From Xestospongia bergquistia (Eukaryota > Porifera > Demospongiae > Haplosclerida > Petrosiidae), in NCBI GenBank assembly GCA_963965975.1, contig OZ014412.1:2668501-2732500 (forward strand): a stretch of 64,000 nucleotides of DNA. Reading direction: 5' to 3'. The position numbers were made by a program, and so were the translations under genes. Below, one piece after another: positions 1 to 9,403 of this stretch (positions are counted from its first letter, which is position 1; each line of letters opens with the position of its first letter). The notes under the pieces were generated by a model that saw only the letters and a list, made by a program, of their open reading frames with translations, searched no databases and was not told the DNA's origin.

Positions 1-1
1 G

Positions 2-1990
2 GTCTACAATCTAATGAAAAAAGTATCAGGACATCAACAGATAACCTGTGATAACTGTACTACAACTAATGCCACAGGTTACTGTAAAGAATGTACCAAG
101 TTTCTCTGTCAAGAATGTATTGACATTCATAAGAGTTGGGCTCCAATTTCTGATCATAAGATAACAAGTCTTGATGAGGTAGCAACCTCTGCATCTAAAT
201 TGCTTCCAGAGATGCAGGAGGTAAGATGTTCCACTCATAATAAACCTTTGGAAATATTTTGTGTAACATGTGAAGAGCTCATTTGTCAAGATTGTACTGT
301 ACGTATTCATAGAGATCATGATTATGACTTAGTCTCTGACTACTATCCCAAACATTGTCAAAAATTGGAAACAAGTCTTAAGTATGTTAAAGACAAGGTT
401 GATGCTGTTAATGATGTCCTAACTGTTCTCACAAACAGAGAGAATGAGATCAGAGAGCAAGGAGAAGTTGTCAAAGAGGAGATACATGTCATGGTGGAAG
501 AAATGATTGATATCCTTCGTCAATCAGAGATACAGCTGACTAGAGAGGTGGACATAGTCACTGATAGCAAACTACACTTGCTATTAGAGCAGAAGAAATC
601 AGCTGAAAGAAGATTGAGTCAATTGAAGGATTGCCAGAAATTTGTGGAACAGAGTCTAGAGATAGGCAGTCCCCAAGAAGTGGTAACATCTACAAAACAA
701 ATGATGGAGCATATGAGTCATGTGACTGAACAGGTTAACATTGAAGAGTTTAATCCTAGAGAGAAAGCTAATCTCTTCTTTAAGAAAGACAGCAACATTG
801 TTGATACAGTACATCACATTGGAGATATTGTATGCCTCTCACCTACTGTTTTACAACGGTGTCAAGTCAAGAAAATTGATCATCAACAAATCAATATGAA
901 TAATAAAACAGTTTCATTCCCATTATCTGTCCAATTTTGTGATTCCAGTCTTCTTACTGTTCCTCTATCATCACTCAGTTGTAGTGTAGTACCAGTTGAT
1001 ACAGCTACACCCATCATAGCTACAGTCACTACCAGCACTCATCCTGGAGTGTATAAAATATATTGTAGTCCTGTAACTAATGGTCATCATCAAGTTAATG
1101 TCCAAGTTAATGATGTGCAAGTTAATAGTACCTCACTAGTGGTCCCTTTTAATCCTTACCTTGATAACATCACTCCAGTACGTACTATACCTGAACTTAA
1201 CAGACCCTGGGGAGTTGCTGTGACTAATGATGGACATATTATAGTAAGTGAATGTAGTGGTCACTGTGTTACAGTACTGGATAAAGATGGAAAGAAAGTG
1301 AAGTCTTTTGGTCTGAAGAGTGGAAGAAGTGAAAATGTCAAGTTCTCTCGTCCTCGTGGTGTAGTCATAACTTCAGACGACTTTATTCTTGTTACTGATA
1401 ATCATAAGATCCAGAAGATATCTATGGTTGGAAAATGTATTAAATCAGTTGGTAAACAAGGTATTGGACCACTAGAATTTCATAACCCTTGTGGTATAAC
1501 CATTTCCCCTATAACTGGACATATTTATATAGCAGAATATGATAACCATCGTATACAAGTTTTAAATCCTGATCTGACTTTCTCCCGCACATTTGGTAAC
1601 AAAGGACCAGAGAAGGGACAGTTTAATAATCCAGTAAATATTGCTATTGACAGACAAGGATTAGTGTATGTGACTGATCAATGCAATCATCGTATCCAGA
1701 TGTTTACTCCTGAAGGACAATATTTATCTCAGTTTGGTACCAAAGGATCTGGTGCTGGACAATTTAATTATCCATTTTGGATTATAATAGATGATAAAAA
1801 CCTAATGTACATTACAGAGCATGATAATCATCGTATCTCTATCTTCACTACTGATGGTCTCTTTGTACGTTCCTTTGAAGGACAAGGTAGCAGTGTGGGT
1901 CAGTTTAATATTCCATATGGATTAACATTTGACAGAGAAGGATATTTGTATATTTGTGATTTACACAATAACAGACTAGTAGTGTATTGA
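2..1990 (+). CDS. TRIM-NHL protein, copy 1 (5' end cut by window edge)
   Basis: The reading frame is open from base 2 (V-Y-N-L-M...), so the ATG at 14 is internal and the RING lies upstream of the window; 662 residues remain. Visible in order are B-box 1 (starting CDNCTTTNATGYCKEC), B-box 2 (CSTHNKPLEIFCVTCEELIC), a Glu/Lys/Gln-rich coiled coil, a filamin-type Ig repeat (SIQF-like core, ending near PFNPYLDN), and six NHL blades with repeated 'NHRIQ' and 'FG.KG' elements to the terminal NRLVVY. TRIM-NHL proteins are typically RING E3 ligases whose propeller binds RNA or protein. There is no intron and no internal stop. The frame matches the full-length paralogs downstream, so the missing part is probably about 90 residues. 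Confidence 0.93.
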   Translation, partial: VYNLMKKVSGHQQITCDNCTTTNATGYCKECTKFLCQECIDIHKSWAPISDHKITSLDEVATSASKLLPEMQEVRCSTHNKPLEIFCVTCEELICQDCTVRIHRDHDYDLVSDYYPKHCQKLETSLKYVKDKVDAVNDVLTVLTNRENEIREQGEVVKEEIHVMVEEMIDILRQSEIQLTREVDIVTDSKLHLLLEQKKSAERRLSQLKDCQKFVEQSLEIGSPQEVVTSTKQMMEHMSHVTEQVNIEEFNPREKANLFFKKDSNIVDTVHHIGDIVCLSPTVLQRCQVKKIDHQQINMNNKTVSFPLSVQFCDSSLLTVPLSSLSCSVVPVDTATPIIATVTTSTHPGVYKIYCSPVTNGHHQVNVQVNDVQVNSTSLVVPFNPYLDNITPVRTIPELNRPWGVAVTNDGHIIVSECSGHCVTVLDKDGKKVKSFGLKSGRSENVKFSRPRGVVITSDDFILVTDNHKIQKISMVGKCIKSVGKQGIGPLEFHNPCGITISPITGHIYIAEYDNHRIQVLNPDLTFSRTFGNKGPEKGQFNNPVNIAIDRQGLVYVTDQCNHRIQMFTPEGQYLSQFGTKGSGAGQFNYPFWIIIDDKNLMYITEHDNHRISIFTTDGLFVRSFEGQGSSVGQFNIPYGLTFDREGYLYICDLHNNRLVVY

Positions 1991-2275
1991 GATAATAATA
2001 CAGTGTGATAATTTGTATGTACTTTTGTGAAAATATATATTATTTTTGTTGATATTAAGATATTTAACTCACCACTTCTTCCATAATGGGAACATTTGTA
2101 AAATTGTTCTTCAACAAGTGAACAAAGTTTAATCACATAATCACACAATGTACATATGATGACACTGTAACACTGTCTTAGTATTTTATAAGATAGAGGA
2201 TATCCTTTAATTAACTCATAGAGATGAAATGTTCTACTATATTATATTATAACTTGTTTGTTCTCTAGAGATGTA

Positions 2276-2342
2276 ATGGTTGTCATCTCCTTGAGCTAAT
2301 ATTGGTTGTTGTCACAGCATCTGTTCCTCTAACTTCCATTAC
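2276..2342 (+). pseudogene. Relic of a hydrophobic leader exon, 3' of TRIM copy 1
   Basis: An ATG followed by GTTGTCATCTCC is shared with better copies at 5637, 8051, 11916 and 16150, where it encodes MVVISLELLLVVVT. Here one base is missing after the Leu codon, so the frame meets TAA at once. It sits about 290 bp after the TRIM stop, behind a pyrimidine-rich 'ttctctag' that resembles a 3' splice site. The rest of 1991-2440 is AT-rich 3' flank shared with other copies, with nothing else recognised. Confidence 0.5.
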
Positions 2343-2532
2343 ATGTGTGCTCATTGTAAGAACTGTTCTTTCTCAATAACAAGGAGGGCTTTTTTTCAAC
2401 AAGTGAACAAAGTGTAATCACATAATCACAGCAATCACACAAAAAGGGGTGCTATTTTTTTAGTTTCATTTCAGGGCTATTGTCTTCTTTGTGCTTGATT
2501 CTTTTAAATTTTGAGTCTCCTTGTATTTTCTT

Positions 2533-2641
2533 ATGGCAGAGAAAGCGGTACCTAGTACATCCTCCTCTACTGCTCTCAAGAAACTAGAGAAATAGCTCAC
2601 TTGTGCTATATGTCTTGACGTTTATACTAAAGCCTTACCAT
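2533..2641 (+). pseudogene. Truncated RING-leader relic of TRIM-NHL
   Basis: The ATG and next 20 codons match the TRIM start (MAEKAVPSTSSSTALKKLEK), then codon 21, Gln in functional copies, is TAG at 2593-2595. Similarity continues through a damaged CAICLD..Y segment to about 2641 and then ends. The upstream 80 bp match the 5' flank of the functional copies at 3095 and 9368, so this is a duplicated 5' end and not a retrocopy. At best it would make a 20-residue peptide. Confidence 0.7.
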
Positions 2642-2756
2642 ATATCTATACCACCCCTAAGACCTAAACTCGGCATATGAATATATTTAACTACCCTATA
2701 TGATTACAAAAAGAAGTGCTATTCTTTAGTCTTATCTTAAGTCTATTGTCTTCTTT

Positions 2757-2969
2757 ATGCTTGCTGGTTGTAGTAGTATTGATGATATTACTAGTTGTAG
2801 TAGTATCAATGGCATTACTGGTTGTAACTGCATTACTACTTATAGTGATACTAATGGTATTACTGGTTTAGTCTTATTACTAGTTGTGGTATTAATGAAA
2901 TTACTGGTTATACATAAATACCACTATAACCAACAATATATTATCAATGCTGCTATTCATTCCTGCTAG
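2757..2969 (+). repeat. Low-complexity GTA/ATT-rich imperfect repeat
   Basis: A run of diverged units built on 'ttgtagtagtatcaatgg' and 'attactggt' words. It is open by chance for 70 codons (Ser/Gly/Ile/Thr-rich) but resembles no protein family and has no counterpart beside the other TRIM copies. I read it as a simple-sequence expansion between the RING relic and copy 2. Confidence 0.5.
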
Positions 2970-3094
2970 GTGATATCATTACTTGTAGATGATGTAATGC
3001 AACAGTCAACAGTTACACGCATAAGAAACCTTGAACATTCAAATGTTGTCACTATCATGATTCTTTTAAATTTTGAGTCTCCTTATATTTTCTT

Positions 3095-5353
3095 ATGGCA
3101 GAGAAACCAGTACCTAGTACATCCTCCTCTACAGTTCTCAAGAAACTAGAGGAACAGCTCACCTGTGCTATATGTCTTGACCTCTATACTAACCCTAAGA
3201 CTTTACCATGTCTCCATTCTTTCTGCCAACAATGTGTGGAGGGTCTACCACTAGATCCTCAAGGAGATAACTACTTCATCTCTTGTCCCACTTGTCGTCA
3301 TTGTACCCTCTTACCTCAACCAACAAGATTAAGTGACTTTCCTGCAGCTTTCCATATTAACAACCTCAAGGAGGTCTACAATCTGATGATAAAAGTGTCA
3401 GGACATCAACAGATAACCTGTGATAACTGTACTACAACTAATGCCACGAGTTACTGTAAAGATTGTACCAAGTTTCTTTGTCAAGAATGTATTGATGTTC
3501 ATAAGAAGTGGGCTCCCATTTCTGATCATAAGATAACAAGTTTTGATGAGGTAGCAACCTCTGCATCTAAATTGTTCCCCGAGAAGCAGTGTTCCACTCA
3601 TAACGAACCTTTGAAAATATTTTGTGGAACGTGTGAAGAGCTCATTTGTCATGACTGTACCATACGTATTCATAGAGATCATGAATATGACTTAGTCTCT
3701 GACTGCTATCTCAAACATTGTCAAAAATTAGAAGCAAGTATAAAGTTAGTTAGTAACAAGGTCACTGCTGTTACTGATGTCATAACAGCTCTTAAAGACA
3801 GAGAGAATGAGATCAGAGAGCAAGATGAAGTTGTCAAAGAGGAGATACATGTTTTAGTAGAAGAAATGATTGATATCCTTCGTCAATCTGAGAGACATCT
3901 TTCTAGAGAAGTGGACACAGTCACTGGGAGTAAACTACAGGTGTTATCAGAACAGAAAAAATCAGCTGAAACAAGATTGAGTCAACTTAAGGATTGTCAA
4001 AAATTGTTGGAACAGAGACTTGAGATAGGCAGTCTTCAAAAAGTCGTGACAAATACAAGACAAATGATGGATCATACGAGTTATGTAACTCAACAGGTTA
4101 ACATTGAAGAGTATAATCCTAGAGAAAAAGCTAATCTCTACTTTAAGAAAGACAGCAACATTGTTGATACACTACATCATATTGGAGCTATTATATGCCT
4201 ATCACCTTCTGTTCTACAACAGTGTAAAGTCAACAAGATTGATTGTCAGCATGTTACCACAAACAATAAGACAGTTTCATTCCCACTGTCTATCCAATTT
4301 TGTGATTCCAGTCTTCTTACTGTTCCTCTATCATCACTCAGTTGTAGTGTAGTACCAGTTGGTACAGCTACACCCGTCACAGCTACAGTCACTACAACCA
4401 CCCATCCTGGAGTGTATACAATACATTGTAGTCCTGTAACTCATGGTCATCATCAAGTTAATATCCAAATTAATAATATCCAAGTTAATAGTACCTCAGT
4501 AGTGATCCCTTTTAATCCTTACCTTGATAACATCACTCCAGTACATACTATATCTGAACTTTATAGACCCTGGGGAGTAGCTGTGACTAATGATGGACAT
4601 ATTATAGTAAGCGAGAATGGTAATAACTGTGTCACAGTACTAGATAGAGATGGAAAGAAAGTGAAGTCATTTGGTCAGAAGAGTAGAGGAAGAAAAAATG
4701 TCAAGTTCACTTATCCTCGTGATGTGGCCATTTCTCCAGGCAACTTTATTCTTGTTACTGATGATCATAAGATCCAGAAGATATCTATGGATGAGAAATG
4801 TATTAAATCAGTTGGTAAACTAGGTAGTGGGCCACTGGAATTTAATCACCCTTATGGTATCGCCATTTCTCCTATAACTGGACAAATTTATATTGCAGAT
4901 TGTGATAACCATCGCATACAAGTCTTAAATCCTGATTTAACATTCTCCCACACATTTGGTACCAAAGGATCAGCCAAGGGACAGTTTAATAATCCAGGAA
5001 ACATTGCTATTGACACACGAGGGTTAGTCTATGTCACTGATACAGAAAATTATTGTATCCAGACATTCACTTCTGAAGGACAGTTTATATCTCAGTTTGG
5101 TACCAAAGGATGTGGTCCTGGACAACTTATATTTCCATCAGGGATTGTAATAGATGATAATGATCTAATATACATTACAGAGTGGGGTAATGATCGTATC
5201 TCTATCTTCACTACTGATGGTCAGTTTGTACGTTCTTTTGGAAAACAAGGTAGCAGTGTGGATCAGTTTAATGTTCCATGTGGACTAACATTTGACAGAG
5301 AAGGATATTTGTATGTTTGTGATCATTGTAATAACAGACTAGTAGTATATTGA
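3095..5353 (+). CDS. TRIM-NHL protein, copy 2, full length
   Basis: 752 residues in one exon, beginning MAEKPVPSTSSS. The C3HC4 RING ligands are C24, C27, C39, H41, C44, C47, C64 and C67. B-box 1 starts at C109-D-N-C112 and B-box 2 at C166-S-T-H; a few residues present in paralogs just before B-box 2 are deleted. The coiled coil spans roughly 205-330, the filamin repeat about 395-475, and six NHL blades about 485-752. All zinc ligands are present, so an active RING E3 is plausible. The start is chosen because MAEK/MAVP/MAVK is conserved across copies and follows the shared 'ttttctt' leader. The last two blades (DTENYCIQTF, EWGNDRIS) are nearly identical to copies at 9368 and 13587, suggesting gene conversion. 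Confidence 0.95.
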   Translation: MAEKPVPSTSSSTVLKKLEEQLTCAICLDLYTNPKTLPCLHSFCQQCVEGLPLDPQGDNYFISCPTCRHCTLLPQPTRLSDFPAAFHINNLKEVYNLMIKVSGHQQITCDNCTTTNATSYCKDCTKFLCQECIDVHKKWAPISDHKITSFDEVATSASKLFPEKQCSTHNEPLKIFCGTCEELICHDCTIRIHRDHEYDLVSDCYLKHCQKLEASIKLVSNKVTAVTDVITALKDRENEIREQDEVVKEEIHVLVEEMIDILRQSERHLSREVDTVTGSKLQVLSEQKKSAETRLSQLKDCQKLLEQRLEIGSLQKVVTNTRQMMDHTSYVTQQVNIEEYNPREKANLYFKKDSNIVDTLHHIGAIICLSPSVLQQCKVNKIDCQHVTTNNKTVSFPLSIQFCDSSLLTVPLSSLSCSVVPVGTATPVTATVTTTTHPGVYTIHCSPVTHGHHQVNIQINNIQVNSTSVVIPFNPYLDNITPVHTISELYRPWGVAVTNDGHIIVSENGNNCVTVLDRDGKKVKSFGQKSRGRKNVKFTYPRDVAISPGNFILVTDDHKIQKISMDEKCIKSVGKLGSGPLEFNHPYGIAISPITGQIYIADCDNHRIQVLNPDLTFSHTFGTKGSAKGQFNNPGNIAIDTRGLVYVTDTENYCIQTFTSEGQFISQFGTKGCGPGQLIFPSGIVIDDNDLIYITEWGNDRISIFTTDGQFVRSFGKQGSSVDQFNVPCGLTFDREGYLYVCDHCNNRLVVY

Positions 5354-5636
5354 GATAATAATAGAGTGTGATAGTTTGTATACACTTTTATGAAAATATA
5401 TATTATTTTGTTGATGTTAAGACATTTAATTCATGTATATAAAATTGCTCTACAACAAGTGAACAAAGTTTGATCACATAATCACACAATGTACATATGA
5501 TGACACTGTAACACTCTCTTAATATTAAATAACCTTATAAGAGAGAGGATGTCCTTTAATTAATTTAATAAATTTGTACTCATTTCCACATAGAAATGCT
5601 ATATATTATAACTTGTTTGTTCGTTCTAGAGATGTG

Positions 5637-5784
5637 ATGGTTGTCATCTCCTTGGAGCTACTGTTGGTTGTTGTCACAGCAGCTGTTCCTCTAACTCTAG
5701 TATCTATTACATCCACAAAAAATGCAGTTCATTCCTGTCTAATCAATGAGAGCACTAGCAATTGTGATCTACATCTCTCAAAAT
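5637..5784 (+). other. Signal-peptide-like exon, conserved 3' of TRIM copy 2
   Basis: ATG opens MVVISLELLLVVVTAAVPLT, with a hydrophobic core and Ala/Pro after it like a secretory signal. Reading continues about 49 codons with several Cys and ends at a good donor, AAAAT|GTAAGTG. It is preceded by 'ttcgttctag', which resembles a 3' splice site. It is the same exon as at 8051, 11916 and 16150, so it is a first or second exon of an unknown secreted or membrane gene that travels with the TRIM unit. No downstream exon was recognised, so it may be a remnant. Confidence 0.45.
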
Positions 5785-5865
5785 GTAAGTGTCAATTAAT
5801 GACCATCATATTTTGCCATATGATAGCAACACGAGAAACAACTATCTAAGTCACATCACAAGTTA

Positions 5866-6020
5866 GTAACAGTGTAAAGTCAAGAAGATTGATCATCAGC
5901 ACATTACAGTAAATAACAAATTCCCACTATCTATCCAATTTTGTCATTCCAGTCTTCTTACTGTTCCTCTATCATCACTCAGTTATAGTGTAGTACCAGT
6001 TGGTACAGCTACACCCATCA
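5866..6020 (+). pseudogene. TRIM filamin-repeat relic
   Basis: The stretch translates in pieces as the filamin-domain start (VKSRRLIIS..TVNN, SIQFCHSSLLTVPLSSLS) and ends abruptly after 'acacccatc'. A deletion removes the TVSF codons. It directly abuts the zinc-finger-like ORF that follows; the same junction exists at 12390, so the chimera arose before this pair duplicated. Confidence 0.65.
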
Positions 6021-6521
6021 ATAGCTACAAGTACAAAAGGTAAAATTGGGACAACTAAGAGACTAGTGATCACCTACACAGACCACTGTGATTGTAGAAA
6101 GATATACCAAAGCAGAAATGACCTTTTCAAACATGAGAAAGCTCTTCATTATGAAAATTCAGGAATTCTCCATTGTCAGGGGCCTAACTGTCGTTTTACA
6201 GGCCAGAGACTGATACAACTATGTGAACATTTAACCAGTGTACACAGAATAGAAATAAAATTGAAAACAATGATATTTGCAAGCCCAAACATGGCACTCC
6301 CACTTCTGTTACAGAGATTGTCATTTATATTAACACTCAACTCAGAAAATGTGGCAAAGAGATACAGAATGGTTCTAATAAATACAGAATTCTATACAAA
6401 TCACAATGATAATATGAATTCTAGTCCAACACCAGCACAAGAAGCTTCACCTCCAACCACACCCTTTCGTAAATCACAAGTCACTTCTAAGTCTTTATAC
6501 AGTGATAACAAGACAAGTTAA
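6021..6521 (+). pseudogene. C2H2 zinc-finger-like fragment fused to TRIM relics
   Basis: The open frame encodes two finger-like units: CDCRKIYQSRNDLFKHEKALH, in which the first Cys spacing is only one residue, and CQGPNCRFTGQRLIQLCEH, a proper C-x4-C-x12-H-x4-H. A Ser/Thr/Pro-rich tail (PTPAQEASPPTTPF) follows. No ATG precedes the fingers and the frame runs in from the TRIM relic, so it is unlikely to be a gene as it stands. A second copy at 12390-12909 carries stops inside the finger region. The source family was not identified; a transposon or zinc-finger gene exon is possible. Confidence 0.5.
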
Positions 6522-6522
6522 C

Positions 6523-7762
6523 AGGTTAAAATTAAAAAGTTCATTCCTAGAGAGAAGGCTAATATCTACTTCAAGAAAGACAGCAACATTGTTGATACAC
6601 TATATCATATTGGAGATATTTTATGCCTCTCACCTACTGTTCTACAACAATAAAAATCAAGAAAATTGATCATCAGCACAACACCATGAACAATAAAACA
6701 GTTTCATTCCCATTATCCATCCAATTTTGTGATTCCAGTCTTCTTACTTTTCCTCTATCATCACTCAGTTGTAGTGTAGTACCAGTTGGTACAACTACAC
6801 CCATCACAGCTACAGTCACTACCACCACCCATTCTGGTGTGTATACAATACATTGTAGTCCTATAACTCGTGGTAATCATCAAGTTAATGTCCAAGTTAA
6901 TGACGTCCAAGTTGATGGTACCTCAGTAGTGATCCCTTTTAATCCTTACCTTGATAACATCACTCAAGTATGTACTATACCTAAACTTAAAAGACCCTGT
7001 AGAGTTGCTGTGACTGATGATGGACATGTTATAGTAAGTGAGAATGTTGGTCACTGTGTCACAATACTGGATAGAGTTGGAAAGAAAATAAAGTCATTTA
7101 GTCAGAAGAGTGGAGGAAGTGGAAATGTCAAGTTCTTTCGTCCTCATGGTGTAGCCATTACTCCAGACAACTTTATTCTTGTTGCTGATAATCATAAGAT
7201 TCAGAAGATCTCTATGGATGGGAAATCCATTAAATCAATTGGTAAACAAGGTAGTGGACCATTAGAATTTAGACTACCTGATAGTATCACCATTTCTCCT
7301 ATAACTGGACATATTTATATTGCAGATTATGATAACCATCGTATAGAAGTCTTAAATCCTGATCTAGTTTTCTCCCACATATTTGGTACCAAAGGATCGG
7401 CCGAAAGACACTTTTATAATCCAGTAGATATTGCTATTAATAGACGAGGGCTAGTCTATGTCAGTGATACTAACAATCATCGTATCCAGATATTCACTTC
7501 TGAGGGACTGTTTTTATCTCAGTTTGGCAACAAAGGAAGTTATCCATTAGGGATTGTAATAGATGATAACAATCTAATGTACATTCCAGAGCGAGATAAT
7601 CATTGTATTTCTATCTTCACTACTGACGGTCAGTTTGTACGTTCTTTTGGAAGACAAGGTAGCAGTGTGGGTCAGTTTAAAAATACAATTGGAATAACAT
7701 TTGACAAAGAAGGATATTTGCATGTTTGTGATTTTGATAATAACAGACTAGTAGTGTATTGA
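6523..7762 (+). pseudogene. TRIM-NHL copy 3, 5'-truncated
   Basis: Similarity starts inside the coiled-coil tail at 'aacaggttaaaatt' and runs to the terminal NRLVVY and TGA. RING, B-boxes and most of the coiled coil are absent. A rearranged Cys codon (caatgtaaaatc in the 13587 copy, caataaaaatc here) creates an in-frame TAA near 6650. Downstream, the filamin repeat and six blades stay open for 370 codons, with a short deletion in blade 5 (FGNKGSYPLGIV). It is closest to the copy at 13587 in the filamin region. It could yield only a filamin-NHL fragment if an internal ATG were used. Confidence 0.8.
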
Positions 7763-8050
7763 GATAATAATACAGTGTGATAGTTTGTACTGTGTACTTT
7801 ATGAAAAAAAAATTTTTTTGATATTAAGATATTTAACTCACCTACTTCTTTCATAATGGGAACATTTCTATAATTGTTGATCACTTAATCCCACAATGTA
7901 CATATGATGACACTGTAACACTGTCTTAGTAAATAACCTTATGAGAGAGAGGGTGTCCTTTAGTTAATTTAATAAATTTGTACACATTAACTCTTAGAGA
8001 TGAGATGTTCTACTATATATTATAACTTGTTTGTTCTCTCTAGACATTTG

Positions 8051-8171
8051 ATGGTTGTCATCTCCTTGGAGCTACTGTTGGTTGTTGTCACAGCAGTTGT
8101 TCCTCTAACTTCCATTACATGTGAGCTGTCCTCAATCTTTCTGGATCAGCAAGAAGTGAAATGTGTAGTGG
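8051..8171 (+). other. Signal-peptide-like exon with clear splice donor, 3' of TRIM copy 3
   Basis: ATG begins MVVISLELLLVVVTAVVPLT, then SITCELSSIFLDQQEVKCVVG ends at a consensus donor (GTG-G|GTAAGTTT). This is the best-preserved member of the leader family found after most TRIM copies. The hydrophobic 15-residue core and following Pro/Thr/Cys fit a secretory signal. No second exon is recognised in 8172-8750, an AT-rich stretch with an internal duplicated 'attattacaggagatagaa' word, so whether a gene follows is open. Confidence 0.5.
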
Positions 8172-8755
8172 GTAAGTTTGAGTTGTGTCCTTTTTATTTA
8201 GAGTACTCTAATTAATGTCTTATAGAGTGAGATCTGATTGTGATATGTTCAGTTTGCTCATGTCTAAATGAAGGCCCCTCCCATCTCCAGTAGATGTAGG
8301 AGCTTTAGATATGGCCATTATACAAGCTGAATGTCAGGGTACTAAGGGTAGGTGGAGGAACAAGTAATGAAGATATTACAACTAATAAATTATTATTAAA
8401 GTTATTATTAATTTTATTACAGGAGATAGAAAAGTTGGTCTTCTGATATTAACAAGATCCTTTTAATAAATATAAGATTAGTCTGATATCATTAATGATA
8501 AAGACACATTAACAAGTTAGATCTAATAAACAAGATATAATTACTGATAATAATTTAAATATTAGTTATTATTACAGGAGATAGAAGACTTTACTAAAAA
8601 ATTCTATTACTCTAAAAGAATTGTAGTTCACTGTAAAATGACCATTACATGACACACCCACTTATTTCTCAATTTATAGGTTAATACTATATCATGATGA
8701 TTGTAATCTATCATGTGACACTAATAAAAGGAGTAACATCTTATATAGTACCAAG

Positions 8756-8917
8756 ATGACAACAAATGAGGAGAAGGTGGAATCTGTAGATCAAAGACTC
8801 TCATCCTTGTGTACTCTTTGCGATAAAAGAAGACCAACTACCAACTGTAAGAAGTACATCATCCTCTACAGCTTTCAAGAAACTAGAAGAATAGTAAACC
8901 TGTGCTGTATATTTTGA
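8756..8917 (+). other. Short ORF of unknown nature running into a RING relic
   Basis: 53 codons from ATG at 8756 to TGA at 8915. The first half reads MTTNEEKVESVDQRLSSLCT, then CDKRRPTTNC, with four Cys in a C-x2-C-x8-C-like spacing. The second half is the TRIM leader relic read in a different frame. A TATATAG lies only about 15 bases before the ATG, too close for a normal promoter. I do not recognise the family and think chance or a chimeric exon is likely. Confidence 0.2.
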
Positions 8918-9403
8918 CATTTATTCCAAACCTAAAGCCTTACCAGATATATCTATACCACCCCTAAGACCTAAACTTGCATATGAATATATTTAATTAC
9001 CTATATGATTACAAAAAGGGGTGCTATTTCTTTAGTTTCATTTCAGGTCTATTGTCTTCTTTGTGCTTGATTCTTTTAAATTTTTAGTCTTCTTATATTT
9101 TCTTATGGCAGAGAAAGCAGTACCTAGTGCATCCTCCTCTACAGCTTTCAAGAAACTAGAAGAATAGTAAACCTGTGCTGTATATTTTGACATTTATACT
9201 AAACCTAAAGCCTTACCAATACCACCCCTAAGACCTAAACTTGCATATGAATATATTTAATTACCTATATGATTACAAAAAGGGGTGCTATTTCTTTAGT
9301 TCATTTCAGGTCTATTGTCTTCTTTGTGCTTGATTCTTTTAAATTTTTAGTCTTCTTACATTTTCTTATGGCAGAGAAAGCAGTACCTAGTGCATCCTCC
9401 TCT
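8868..9403 (+). repeat. Tandem duplication of TRIM promoter plus RING leader
   Basis: Two head-to-tail units, 8868-9140 (273 bp) and 9141-9403 (263 bp), each running from the leader codons through a damaged RING start, a spacer ('acccctaagacctaaac') and the 5' flank ('ggggtgctatttctttag') to the next ATG. The functional gene start at 9368 lies in the second unit's tail. Each unit holds a leader relic with the same TAG at codon 21. Confidence 0.75.
9105..9190 (+). pseudogene. Truncated RING-leader relic of TRIM-NHL
   Basis: ATG plus 19 codons (MAEKAVPSASSSTAFKKLEE), then TAG at 9165-9167 where functional copies have Gln. The CAICLD segment beyond is damaged. An equivalent relic without its ATG lies at 8853-8946. 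It is 263 bp upstream of, and nearly identical in its flank to, the real start at 9368. Confidence 0.7.
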
